From: Manis javanica | Taxonomy: Eukaryota > Chordata > Mammalia > Pholidota > Manidae | Direction: 5' to 3' | NCBI RefSeq assembly: GCF_040802235.1 | Contig: NC_133158.1 | Coordinates: 41,234,001 to 41,298,000, forward strand | DNA length: 64,000 nt | Part shown: positions 42,991 to 53,370 of the stretch, one piece after another | Layout of the letters: each line of letters opens with the position of its first letter | Numbering within the stretch: position 1 is the stretch's first letter | Notes under the pieces: generated by a model | Seen by the model: only the letters and a program-made list of their open reading frames with translations | The model's database searches: none | Told to the model about the DNA's origin: nothing | Translations under genes and position numbers: made by a program

Positions 42991-43940
42991 ACATTCTAAT
43001 TTACCAGGTCCTTTATCATATTATAACGATAAAGTAGACAAGCTTGTTTCTTTAGTTAATTACTCACCAGCTCAACGATATCACGACCTGACTCATGCTC
43101 CTTCATTCACCTTACAGAAGCATTTTTCTCTCTGCGTCTGAAGAGAGAATTCTTGTCCAACCTGTTCTCAAATTAATTCTCCTCATTTGCAAGCAGGAAC
43201 TGTTCCCAGGGGGACGCGTCCTAAAGCCCTATGGCAAATGGATGTTACTATTGTTCCTGAATTTGGAACTCTTAAAGATGTTCATGTTTCCATTGATACT
43301 TATTCTTCCGCTTCATGGGCAACAGCTTTATCAGGGGAACGATCTCATCATATTATTGCTCATCTTTTACAAGCATTTGCAGTACTAGGCGTTCCTGCCT
43401 CCATAAAAACTGACAGTGCTCCAGTTTATCTCTCCTCTACACTAAAGAAATTTTTCAGCTGTATAATATTACTCATAAAACAGGCATTCCTTACAATTCT
43501 ACAGGTCAAGCTCTAATTGAACGTCATCATCTTACTCTTACGCATTATTTGTTAAAACAAAAAGGGGGATTACTCCTTGATATGATAAAATTAACTTCAA
43601 ATCAACGACTAATGCATGCTTTACATGTTCTTAATTTTGATCTCTTAAAAGGTGATGGACGATCAGCTATGGAAATACATTTTTCTGACAATATTTCTTT
43701 TCCTGAAACAACAGCAGTTCCTGTATGGTGGTCTCCAATAGGTTCTTCACAGTGGTATAAAGGTCATATCAAAGTGTGGGGCAAGGGATTTGTTTGTATC
43801 ATTACAGAGGATCAATGCTTGATTTGGCTGCCCAGAAAAACAATTAAAATACGATATGAAGAAGAACTCCCAATATCAACATCCTCAGGAAGAGTTGCTC
43901 CAGAGGATGGTCACCAACAAACTTTATCACTGGAATGAAG
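42991..43940 (+). pseudogene. Betaretroviral integrase
   Basis: The DDE catalytic residues are visible: Asp in KALWQMDVTIV (43,241), Asp in ASIKTDSAPVY (43,412) and Glu in GQALIERHH (43,519), the last in another frame after a shift near 43,500. A C-terminal DNA-binding part (WWSPIGSSQWYKGHIKVWG) ends at about 43,938. The stop lies almost at the env signal peptide, as in compact betaretroviral genomes. Confidence 0.87.
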
Positions 43941-43951
43941 CTTCCTAGATA

Positions 43952-44701
43952 GTGAAGTTTCTACTTTTATTTTTGGTGATAACATTCATACATACACACA
44001 CTGCACAAGCTTGCACTATTACAGCTAGTGTGAGCAGTCCTCCATATTTAGGCTGAGGAGTAGTCCTTCAGTGTGTATCCACCTGTTCTACTCCTGTAGG
44101 TCCTGTAGTGTGGAAAAAAGATGGCAAAGAGATATATAGACAAAAGTATGGAGGAAAGCTTGGATGGAATAATGCAACTGATCAGTCTAAAAGAGATAAT
44201 ACTCACTATGACATTTACAAAACAGCTTTGACCAGAAACGATATTGGCAATTATTCTTGTGAGAAATATCAAAAAGGATCTCCTGATATATTATATAAAA
44301 GTAGTTATGTCTACCTAGACATATCACTCTCTCCAGAGAGGGAATTTTCTTCACCTAATTTGTGGTTACAACTTGCAAGTCGAGGACTGAACAAGTCATC
44401 TTTTTGTGTAGCAGGAGATTCCTCTATTAGTGGATTATTAAAGAAAAATTTGATAGCTATAGGACTCCCTTTTTCTGTTTTCACTAATATTTCAGGAATA
44501 AACATTACTCACTCTCCTAAAGTTCTTACTCATGAAATTCAATTGAACTTACCTGTCAGTACTACTATAGTTTCTGAATGTATATGTATTAATTGCACTC
44601 ATATTCCCTCCTACTGCAATTCTACCATTCATGTAAAATGGCCTTTTGGATATAGAATTCCAAATGGCTGGGTATTTTTATGCAATAACAAAAGACATTG
44701 A
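43952..44701 (+). pseudogene. Betaretroviral env surface subunit with SIRP-like IgV domain
   Basis: One frame, with a single in-frame TGA at 44,054. It starts with a signal peptide-like segment (KFLLLFLVITFIHTHTAQA; the first codon is now GTG). An immunoglobulin V-type domain follows: Cys at 44,072, PVGP at 44,093, Trp at 44,111 (13 codons after the Cys), IYRQKYGG, KRDNTHYDI, D-I-G-N-Y-S-C with its Cys at 44,258 (62 codons after the first), and KGSPD at 44,273. SIRP (CD172) V domains share the PVGP, W, IY-QK-G, KR-N, D-x-G-x-Y-x-C and KGSPD landmarks in the same order. The frame then continues into glycosylated SU sequence (NISGINITHS, CINCTHIPSYCNSTIHVKW, RIPNGWVFLCNNK). Retroviral SU binds the cell receptor. 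The role of the Ig domain is unknown. Confidence 0.85.
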
Positions 44702-45345
44702 GCCTTTTCTTCACATTATCAAGGTGTGGAGTGGGACGAATTCTTCCTACTCTTATAGACCATCCTGGATATAAGCACACACAGGTATCTAGAGCCCTGC
44801 CACCTGATTGTGATGACAACTTGAAGTAGTTATATCCTGTTGCTGTAGCTGTTGCTGCTGCATTCATCTTGCCAGTTCCAGGACTCGTAGTAGGAATGCA
44901 GAACGAAATATCCAAGATGGCCTGTGCATACAGTCAAACAACAAATCTGACTGCTTCTGTTTTATCTGAACTCAACCAAGAACTGGGAGAACTACGAGTT
45001 GCAGTACTTCAAGATTGCGCTGCTATAGACTATCTATTGTTAAAAGAACACATGGGATGTGAACAGTTTCCAGGCATGTGTTGTTTTAATCTGACTTTTC
45101 TCAAACTATTCACAATCAAATAGACAATATTCATCATATTATTGATAAGTTTTCTCAAATGCCTGAGTTACCTAAATGGTTTTCTTGGTTTCACTAGATA
45201 TGGCCAGTAATTGTAGGCCTGCTTCTTTTGTGTATTTGCCTTCCAGTCTTGATAGCCTGGATGTGTCATATAGTCACCAGTTTATTGAAACCAATGCATG
45301 CTTATGCTACTTTCCTGGAAGTGATGTCTAAAAAATGATTTTTCT
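44702..45345 (+). pseudogene. Betaretroviral env transmembrane subunit (CX6CC type)
   Basis: After a frame change comes a hydrophobic fusion-peptide-like stretch (VAVAVAAAFILPVPGLVVG, 44,835-44,890). Next is a heptad region (LTASVLSELNQELGELRVAV), then QDCAAIDYLLLKEHMGCEQF and GMCCFNLT, in which C-EQFPGM-CC is a CX6CC motif. A hydrophobic anchor is discernible near 45,200-45,270 in a shifted frame. CX6CC marks the alpha/gamma/D-type envelopes that disulphide-link SU and TM, and is absent from MMTV- and HERV-K-type TM. Several stops break the reading frame. Confidence 0.85.
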
Positions 45346-45764
45346 TTGTTTGCATTGTTACTCATGAAAGTCCGTGCACTTAATCTTTGTATTTTGTGAT
45401 TTCTATGATTAAGACTGGACATAAGAGTGAGAGTATGAAAACAAACATTAATCTATGCCTAATGCCTCCTTTTTCTGTATGTTCTCTCCCTGTGTGGCCC
45501 CAGGAGATGGCTGGTTAGCCAGAGACGGGTAAGATTCCTCATGGGAGGAACAACCTAAGACAGGCACAGTCATAAAGGGTCACCAGGCGAGGAAGTGGGG
45601 GCCAACTGAGGTGAGGCTTAGAACCTCGTCCCCCCACTTATATGAGGCATTCTCTGCTGCTTTTGTCCAGCTAAGTTCATACTTAAAAAATTAAAAACAG
45701 ATCTTTCGCTTCAGTTACAACAATCATTATTTCAAAGTTCTTTAATAAAAAAAAAAGGGGGAAA
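45346..45764 (+). other. Betaretroviral 3' region with polypurine tract
   Basis: Non-coding remnant between env and the 3' LTR. It ends in an A/G run (AAAAAAAAAAGGGGGAAA, 45,747-45,764) right before the LTR, which is the polypurine tract. No accessory gene is recognised. Confidence 0.85.
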
Positions 45765-46152
45765 TGTGGGAATTACATGGAATTTATATATAAAGTATAA
45801 AAATCATATGTATAAGCACTTTTGCCTTGATGGTTTGTTTATGGTTCATGATTGTAGTCAAGACAGAAACAACAGTCAAGACAGAAAGAGTTTCTGTGTT
45901 CATTCACTATGAAGATTTGTTCGTTATTCTTCAGAAGGTGAAACTGTTGAGAGTTGGACTTGATTAATAATTGTGCATGGAAACCCCAATATTGTTGTTA
46001 ACAACCATTTCATCAATAAATATGAGAGATGCCTTCTCGGCATGACTCTTGCGCCATCACGCCTTGAGTCCCCTGGCTGGTCCTCAGGTCTTCGAAGAAC
46101 AATCATGTTTCTTCCCTCATCTGCGGGTCAGAGACACGGAAGGGACCTGACA
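45765..46152 (+). repeat. 3' LTR of the betaretrovirus-like provirus
   Basis: 388 bp, TGTGGGAATT to GGGACCTGACA, followed by the second CACCCC. Compared with the 5' LTR it has about 20-25 differences including a 3-bp GTT insertion near 45,994. Confidence 0.94.
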
Positions 46153-46158
46153 CACCCC

Positions 46159-46798
46159 TATGTTTATAGCAGCACTTTTACAATAGCCAAGATACGGAAG
46201 CAACCTAAGTGTCCATCGGTAGATGAATGGATAAAGAGGATGTGGTACATATATATACTGGAATACTATTCAGCCATAAGAAAGAAACAAATCCTACCAT
46301 TTGCAACAACATGGGTGGAGCTCAAAGACATTATGCTCAGTGAAATAAGCCAGGCGTAAAAAGACAAATGCCAAATGATTTCCCTCATTTGTGGAGTATA
46401 ACAATGAAGCAAAACTGAAGGAACAAAATAGCAGCAGACGCAGAGACTCCAAGAAGCAACTAGTGGTTACCAAAGGGCAGGGGTGTGGGAGGGCGGGTGG
46501 AGAGGGAGGGAGAAAGGAATTCAGGGGTATTATGTTTAGTACACATGGTGTGGGGGATCACGGGGAGAACAGTGTAGCACAGAGAAGGCAAATAATGAAT
46601 CTGTGACATCTTACTACACTGATGGACAGTGACTGCATTGGGGTATGAGGGGGACTTGATAATATGGGTAAATGTAGTAACCACAGTGTTTGTTCATGTG
46701 AAACCTTTATAAGAGTGTATATCAATAATACCTTAATAAAGAATTTTTTTAAAAGTAAATTTCAAGGATGAGGAAGGTATAGTGTAAAAAAAAAAAAG
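46159..46798 (+). mobile_element. L1 no. 2, 3' end (ORF2 C-terminus, 3' UTR, A-rich tail)
   Basis: Continues the L1 immediately after the second copy of the provirus target duplication. The ORF2 C-terminal region ends near 46,359 (SAIRKKQILPFATTWVEL and LSEISQA). The 3' UTR has a G-rich patch near 46,480-46,515 typical of L1. The end is AATAAAGAATTTTTTTAAAA at about 46,735-46,755, then a short non-L1 stretch and an A run. Confidence 0.88.
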
Positions 46799-48049
46799 GT
46801 ACTTAAGATATCCCAAATGCAGGAGGCTTTGGAGCAGTTTCCCCCAAAACTCTTCTGCGTTTTACTTCTCAGAACCACTCAATACACACACTGTTTCTTT
46901 AACAACGGATGCGTGGATTTCAGTTGATAACCTTAATCTACTTCATGACCTTTGCAAAGAACCTATTTCCAAATTAAGGACACATATTGAGGTTCTGGGT
47001 GGACCTGACTTTTGGGGAGACATTAGTGAGTCCCCTAATGTAAGGGGCAAATTGGATAAGTACTACTCATCACCAGGTGATGACTGCCTACCATGTAGCT
47101 AGGGTTCCTTACACAGCTTTTCGTACACCTGAAAACAATCCTGCAGGGGAGGTGTGATTTTTGCCTTTTTGAAAATGAGCAAAGAGGCTTATAGGTGACA
47201 CTCTTACCCAGAGCCTGCAGGAGACAGGCCAGGGATACACCCAGGATGGCCCACAGGGCGTGCGTGGCGCCCTCCAACACGGCCAGGACTCTTCACAGGG
47301 CCCCACGCTCAGAAGGGCTGCATCCAGGGTGCCTCTGCATCTGCCATCCTGAAATCCCAAATACTTTTCAAACAAGGGGCCCAAATTTGCATTTGTACTT
47401 GGCCTAGGAAATCAGAGAGGCCGGGGGGCTCTGGCACCCTAGCATGCTGCTGGCAGGCCTTCCCTCCAGACCCAAACTCATTAATTTCCATTTCTGACAC
47501 TTCTCCCCTTTGCTTGCTTTTTATTCTAGAAAATGGGGGAAATGGGAAAACTTGCAGAGGGAACCACTCCTAGCCTCATGTCCTGAAAGAACAATGTTTG
47601 ACTTAATCTATTCTTTATTCCATGTGCATAACATTTTTGTTGATCCTATAATACGTTAACATGACTTGCTGCAATCATCACACTCCACTGACGCATTTGA
47701 AACTCCTTTTCAGTAACATACCTAGCATTGTCCCATGAGGTCATTCCCTTGTCAAGAATATGCAGTATGTTCCAAAAACAAAAAGTCCTTTATATAAAAC
47801 TCGCATACAGAAAACCTCAGAGAAGAGAGTTACTGAATACTGCTATCCCACCCCCAGTGGTGGTGACTATTGCCATTTCAGTGGATGCCCATCAATCCCA
47901 CAGGCACCTGCATCACACAAGCTGCAGGTAATGACCACATCTCCACAGAAAATGCCTGAGAACTCCTCATCTCAAGCAAGGGTGGGCGTCTCAAACATCA
48001 CCGTAACGGGGGTAAGAGGGCCATGAAATCTTAATCTTTCCACCCCAAG

Positions 48050-50150
48050 TACTGATTCTTTGAGTGTGTACTTTTTGCCTGAAATAAAGTGCTCACTCTT
48101 AAACTTACTGCATTTTGTTCTCTGCGCTCTTCCAGGGGTAAGTATCTTTGTGACCTTCATATTTCATTCTCTCTTCCAGACGGAAGCACAGGTCTTTGTT
48201 GTCTCTGCTCCATTGCAGAGGAGGAGGGAGGGGCTACTGGGTGCTCTGAGCAGGGCTGGCCAGTTCCCGTCGCGCAGGTGACCCGGACAGGACAGCAGCT
48301 GTACCGTAGTGCCCTTCAGGAGGCTGCCCGAAAATATCCTGTCTTTGCCTCTGGGGAGCGCTCAGTACATAATGCCACTCCACCCGGTGCTCTGCAGTGC
48401 CCCCAGATCCTGGGCTGGTGGGGACTTAGTTCCCACGCTGTACAGACCCAAGTGGATGCTGGACGCCAGGTGAGCCTGGCTTTAGAAGTTGGCGAGGGAT
48501 TCGCCCACTGCCGAGTGGGAGTTCAACGAGTCGCCCTTTCCTCCCCCGTTCTTCCTCGCTCCCTCTTTGCCACCTGCGAGGCAGCTGCCATTCCCTGCTA
48601 CTCCTGCTTTAACGAACCTCTTCCTTAGCTACACTCCTCTGACCTGCTCGAGAAAATGGCGGAGTCCAGCTTCATCGAGTCCAAGGTTCCCCGGAGGAAC
48701 AGCGTCGGCGAAATGAATGAATGAGGACACAGACACTAGCAGAGATGCTAAGCTGGCCTGTTTATTGACAGAAACCTCAAGCAATACATAGGGTATTGCT
48801 TACATGAAATCATCATAAAATCATCATAAGGCATGTGTCATTCAGTGATTTATGGCATAATCTACTTCTCGAATGTTCCCCTTTCCCAACCATGAAAGGT
48901 CATTATGTTTTCTTCTTCAAGATTTTTCTGTAGCACTCATACCTTTAGATTCTAATCTCAGGTTAAATTTCTACAAGGCACCACAATGTCTTCTGAATGT
49001 GTCTTAAACTTGCTCACCTGGACTCCCACCTAGGCTCGCTGGGGGGGGCATGTATTTTCCATAGTTCCCCGAAACCATTTACAGTAGAATGAGCAGCATT
49101 TATTCTATGGATCTTGACTATAACAATGCATGCTGTAATTTTTATAGTAATGAATTATAAGGGAGCTCTACCAAGATTTTTCTGCCTGCTCTCCTGACCC
49201 ACACCCCATGTTAGTCACCTCTTGTTTCTCCTGGGGGACAAGCTGGCCTGGGAGCTGTACCATGAAGTTACCTAAACTTTTTCTATTTCCAACCCAGGGA
49301 CAATAACCCACCGGCCTGGGGGAAATGTGCAGGGTCACAAGCCGAGTTTTATGATCGCTCAATGGCTCCTAACAGTCTTTTCTCTGGGGGCTTCTTGTGA
49401 TTCATGAGGGCTGTTCTGACTCGGGGAATGGTCAGATCAAGCAATAGAAGAGGTATCAGTAGCTTCCCCTGTGGAGGCCCGCTGTGCGGCAGCCACCCAC
49501 CGGCCTGCGGGGCTGGGCGACCGGGCAGGGGTGGGTAGGTCGGCTCCTGGCAAGAAAACTTTCTCGTTCAGAGCCAAGAACCCGCCCCGCCGTGTGGGTG
49601 GCGGTTTCACCTGGTGCGCAGGGCGCGACCTCCGCAGACGCAGGGGCCCGGCCACACCTGAGTAAAAACACGAGGCCCACAGGAGGGCAGGCAGCGGAGG
49701 CTTCTTAGCCCGCCATCCTCAGCTGAGGAAGGGGACAGGGGCCTGGGCCTTCAAAAGGGCGCAGCCGAGAGCAGAAGTCTGGCAGTGAGATGTTGCCCCA
49801 GCCAGGCACACAGGCCTCCAGATGAGTAAGTCATGTCCGACCACCGCTCTTCCTACGTCAATTTAGGCAGTTAAAGGAGAGAGAACAGCCTGTCCTTCAC
49901 CAGCGGGCTCTCAGCAGCCGGCAGCTCAAAACAATCCAACGGGACAACGCGCCACGGCCACCTGGGGTCGGCTGGACACCATCCCCGAGGGCCCCACACG
50001 CCCCCCACCACCCCCCTCCCAGGCCAGGCACCCCCACATTCCACCCCCAAGGGGCTCGTGCCTCCACCGCAGGGCCCGAGCCAGCCCCACCGGGGCTCCC
50101 GACCCCGACTCCGACACATCCCCTGCAGGGCGGGGCGGGGCTCTCCGCCG
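48050..50150 (+). repeat. Upstream repeat block C
   Basis: Counterpart of block B with the same ordered landmarks (GCCTGAAATAAAGTGCTCAC, GGCCAGTTCCCGTCGCGCAG, GAGGCAGCTGCCATTCCCTG). It is split by a solo LTR at 48,657-49,552 that blocks A and B lack. Confidence 0.85.
48657..49552 (-). mobile_element. Solo LTR (896 bp), betaretrovirus-type, in block C
   Basis: Begins TGGCGGAGTCC and ends GGCTCCTGGCA, with a perfect 6-bp target duplication AGAAAA (48,651-48,656 and 49,553-49,558). Blocks A and B have one uninterrupted AGAAAAC at this place. The plus strand shows TTTATTGACAG near 48,761, i.e. AATAAA on the minus strand, so the LTR is antisense. Six-base duplications point to class II (betaretroviral) ERVs. 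No internal sequence remains. Confidence 0.87.
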
Positions 50151-50640
50151 CCAGGACCGGGCCCCCGGGAGGACGGGGATCCCGCGGCGGGGGGCGCCCC
50201 TTCGGCTGGCATGCACGTGCCCCGACCACGCCCGCGGCGGAAGTGTGGGCTGTGTGTCTCTCGCCCCCGCCAGGGCCTGCGTGACACCCGCGCGCCCCCT
50301 ACCGGCCCTCTCCCGGCGAAGCACCTCTTCCGCGGCGGGTCCGCCCCCACGTCACGTGGCCGCGCGTATTTGTGGCCCGGCGGCACCAGGCCCTGTAGCG
50401 CGGGCAGCACCCGAGTCTACACATCACCCGTTCGTTCCGTCAGATCCGCTGCCCGCCCTCAGCCGCCAGGATGATGTGCGGGGCGCCCTCTGCCACGCAG
50501 CCCGCCACGGCGGAGATCCAGGCCATCGCCGACCAGGTATGCCGGCCAGGGTACCCCAGGCCTGCGTTCGCGTCCTCCCTTCATCAGCTTTCGCAGGAGA
50601 CCGCCCGCCCGGGACAAGTGTGTGCCGGCGGGGACCAGCA
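50080..50640. promoter_or_regulatory. CSTB: CpG-island promoter of CSTB copy 2
   Basis: Dense CpG and GC-box-like GGGGCGGGGC near 50,132 precede and overlap CSTB exon 1. A GTCACGTG E-box lies at about 50,351. There is no obvious TATA box. The human gene also has a TATA-less GC-rich promoter. The dodecamer repeat whose expansion causes human EPM1 is not seen as a tandem array here. Confidence 0.85.
50471..50536 (+). CDS. CSTB: Cystatin B (stefin B) exon 1
   Basis: The ATG at 50,471 starts MMCGAPSATQPATAEIQAIA and ends DQ at a gtatgc donor, matching human CSTB exon 1 in length and sequence. CSTB is a small cytosolic and nuclear reversible inhibitor of papain-family cathepsins (B, L, H, S). The Gly near the amino terminus occupies the protease S2-side cleft. 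The full gene is 98 codons in three exons (22, 34, 42), exactly the human size, with all frames intact. This is the functional candidate of the pair. Confidence 0.97.
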
Positions 50641-52847
50641 CCCCAACTCCTGGGAAGTGCGCCCGAGGCCTCCGGAGGGAGGGTCAGCCAGGAGAATACC
50701 CTCCAGAGGTCAGGAAAGCCCTACCTGGGGCCCGGCCCTGTAGCGGGTGCGCTGAGAGGTGGCAGGAGGGACCCTGGGAAGGGGCACCAGGAGCCCCAAG
50801 CTGGTGCGGTCAGCCCAGGCTCACGAAGTGGGGGCTACGGTCGGTAGGATAGGGTGTTTCTCTAGCTTTCCTTCCCTGCCGCTGCCCCCAGGGTCCTGTC
50901 CCAGGTGGTGAGGGCAGCGGAGGCCGGTGGGTCAGTGCCAGGAGACCTTGGGAAGCTAGGAATCGGCAGGACTCCTGTGAGCCGGCCTGGGCCGGTTACG
51001 GGTTCTCCCCAGGCCGACTCCGTGTGACGCCTTCCGTTTTCCTCGTTTTTCAGGCCGCTTGTCACATGGTCTCTGTGTGTCAGCTCATCCGGGAGGGGAG
51101 AGTTCTCTTCTCAGAGGGCCCCTCATTTGGTGTTGATCTCGTGAGAGGGACATGCAAGGGGCAGCGGCCACTGCTCCTGGGAGAAGCTCTGAGGCAGGCA
51201 GGAGGCTGCGCCCACTTGCTGGGGTCTCCGGGAGGAGCGGGGCAGGGGGTCGCACCGCGGCTCTTGGCATTGACCCCCCTCAGGAGCGCCTGGGTGCGGG
51301 TGAGAACCGGCGGGAGGCAGCGGAGCCGTGAGATCCGCCTCAGGTCTGAGCACCCACCAGCCGGTGCTCCCGCCTCCCCCGGCCTCCTGCCCCACCCTGA
51401 TCCCGAGGGCTGGGGCCCGCACCTTCCAGCTGACCCTGGGCCTTCTGTGCCCCTCAGCCACAGCCCAGCCCTCCTTTATCCTGGTCACAAATGGAACACG
51501 TGAACTGTCACCCACAAGCCGTGCCCCAGCCTTGCATTCGAGGCCTCCCCACCCCCGTTCCGCCGCCTTCAGCCTGGTCTTAACCCCATTCCTTGCAAAC
51601 AGTGGGGCCTTGCTGCCTCACTGCCTCTCCAGAAACAGGTGAAGAGGGAGGCAGTTCCTCCCCAGACCCCCACACGTTTGTGGCTGCCTCTCGTGCTCCC
51701 TGTCCTGTAAACCGTGCAGGGTCAGTCCTCCGCAGCCTGGCCCGGCACCTTGCACGACCCAGAGTGCTGCAGGTAAGAATTCAGGCACAGGAAGGCCCTG
51801 GCTGCCCGGGCAGGCATGTGCGGAGGGTGGAGGAACAGGAGCAGCAGGACCCAGCCTGCCTTTTCCCTGCACGACCCTCTCTCATGACCTTGCTTGCCTA
51901 GACAGCAGCCTTATCCCCAGGAAGGCCCCTCCCTGGAGGCCCCAGGCCTGTGTTTGGATTGCCAGGGTGGCTCACTTGCATGTGACCACGGTCACCACCC
52001 ACCCATCCCCCACTGCCTCCCAGCACCCAGCGTGCTTCCTGCAGCTGGTGCACAGACCCTGTGACCCTCTGGGACTAGCTGGTGAGCCCAGCACTAGGGC
52101 AGTATACTCTAGCGCTGGCCAGGTAATCTAGACAGCAGCCAGAGCACTTTTAAAACTACATCAGACTTTAAACTTTTAAAGAAGATAAACCTCTCCTATC
52201 CCCGTAAAGATGTTGAGTTCCTGAAATGCCACAGCCCTGGGAAACAGGACCGACCCAGAGGCACCATCACCAGACAAGGTTGGCCTCGGCCCCAGCGCTG
52301 TGCACCTGCACAGACCACTGGGGCTCCAGTGATATGCTTTTACCTGCACAGCACTTAACTGCTGCCTCGTCCGTTACACGGAAAACTAGGAACAGCCTAA
52401 GTGCCCCGTTAGGGGAATTCAAATGTCGAAAGGTTATATTCAAATTTCACATAAAATTGGCTTAAACTTTAAATATGTTTTAGTTTTTGATTTTAAGAGT
52501 AATTAAAAATTATATGTAGGCTTTGAAATGAACTCTGCATGTTAAGAAAACAGTATAAACTTGTATATAGTGTCATAGTGCTGGAAATGTAAAAATATCC
52601 CATTGCTAGAAAACAAAGGGCAGATGATATACCGAAATAGCATCCCTGAAACGTTGGCCGATTTAAGGAACTGGGTCTGCATTTTTTCATATAGGTAATA
52701 GTTAAATGCATTCCCTGTTACACAGATCATGTCACAGAAAATCTGTACAGGGTGGGCATTAGAATTCAGGTTGTGACATTTAGTGTGAAAAGTAAGCTTA
52801 TGCATCAGCCGCTCCTGCTGACGTTCGCCGTTCTCCCCCCTCCCCAG
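50537..52847 (+). other. CSTB: CSTB intron 1
   Basis: Intron of 2.31 kb, nearly the same length as the copy 1 intron and about 95-96% identical to it after the first 60 bp. Open frames on both strands are shared by both units but resemble nothing I know. Confidence 0.85.
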
Positions 52848-52949
52848 GTGAGGTCCCAGCTGGAGGAGAGGGAAAATAACAAGTACACTGTTTTCAAAGC
52901 CGTGGAGTTCAAGAGCCAGGTTGTCGCAGGGACGAACTACTTCATCAAG
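52848..52949 (+). CDS. CSTB: Cystatin B exon 2
   Basis: This 102-nt exon encodes [20 protein letters not shown] and on to [16 protein letters not shown] is the canonical first-hairpin loop that wedges into the cathepsin active-site cleft and is identical to the human protein. Acceptor ccccag and donor gtggag fit the human splice sites. Confidence 0.97.
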
Positions 52950-53370
52950 GTGGAGTGTCAGCCACACGGGAGGGTCAGACCGAAGTGGGAGTTCATAGGT
53001 GCCAGGACAGGGGGTGCTTCGAGGGTCGCGTGGCAACCCTCAGGTTGGGGCTCTGTGGCCCTCAACTGGAAGTGTCTGCATGTGTGCATGTGTGTATGCG
53101 TACACGTGTGTGTGCATGCGTGTGCCCATGCTGACCTACCCGTGGAGAGGGCAGAGCTTTCAGGCAAGTAAGGGCTGTGGTAGAGTGAATGGGGGTGCTG
53201 GGGATGCTGGCTGGCGTAACCAGGGTGTCCCTGCACATGAGGGAGGTGGGAAGGCCAGCAGCCCCTCTAACGACCTGAAGGAAGCACAGCTGGGGCTGCC
53301 CTCGCACAGCCCTGTCGGGCAGGGGAGCCTGGGGCTGAGGCTGCCCAGTCCTGACATGCTCTCTTCCCAG
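52950..53370 (+). other. CSTB: CSTB intron 2
   Basis: Intron of 421 bp with a TG-rich microsatellite-like patch at about 53,080-53,130 that differs in length and purity from the copy 1 counterpart at 19,615-19,665. Confidence 0.85.

Larger units (their letters stand above)
32562..46152 (+). mobile_element. Betaretrovirus-like endogenous provirus (class II ERV)
   Basis: Sense provirus with two LTRs, a Lys-tRNA primer site, gag, pol and env in standard order, and a polypurine tract. It sits in the L1 ORF2 with a 6-bp target duplication. It is 13.6 kb as seen but about 6.2 kb after removing a nested antisense provirus (33,336-40,731). The capsid sequence runs directly into RT, so nucleocapsid, protease and dUTPase are deleted. 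I count roughly 20-25 LTR differences over about 387 bp (near 6%), indicating an insertion that is not recent. All genes carry stops or shifts. Confidence 0.93.
26861..46798 (+). mobile_element. L1 element no. 2, full-length, interrupted by a provirus
   Basis: Begins with the L1 5' terminus GAGGCGGAGCCAAGATGGCA. The order is 5' UTR (26.86-27.95 kb), ORF1 (27.95-28.72 kb), spacer, ORF2 (from 28,998) and, beyond the provirus at 32,562-46,152, the end of ORF2, the 3' UTR and a terminal AATAAAGAATTTTTTTAAAA. A short A-rich tail ends near 46,798. Net L1 length without the provirus is about 6.3 kb. Coding parts carry several frameshifts and at least one stop, so it is inactive. No clear target duplication is visible. 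Confidence 0.92.

Noticed and set aside
50080-50470. EPM1-type dodecamer repeat in the CSTB promoter
   Set aside because: The promoter is rich in C and G and has CCCCGCC-like words, but I see no tandem 12-mer array.
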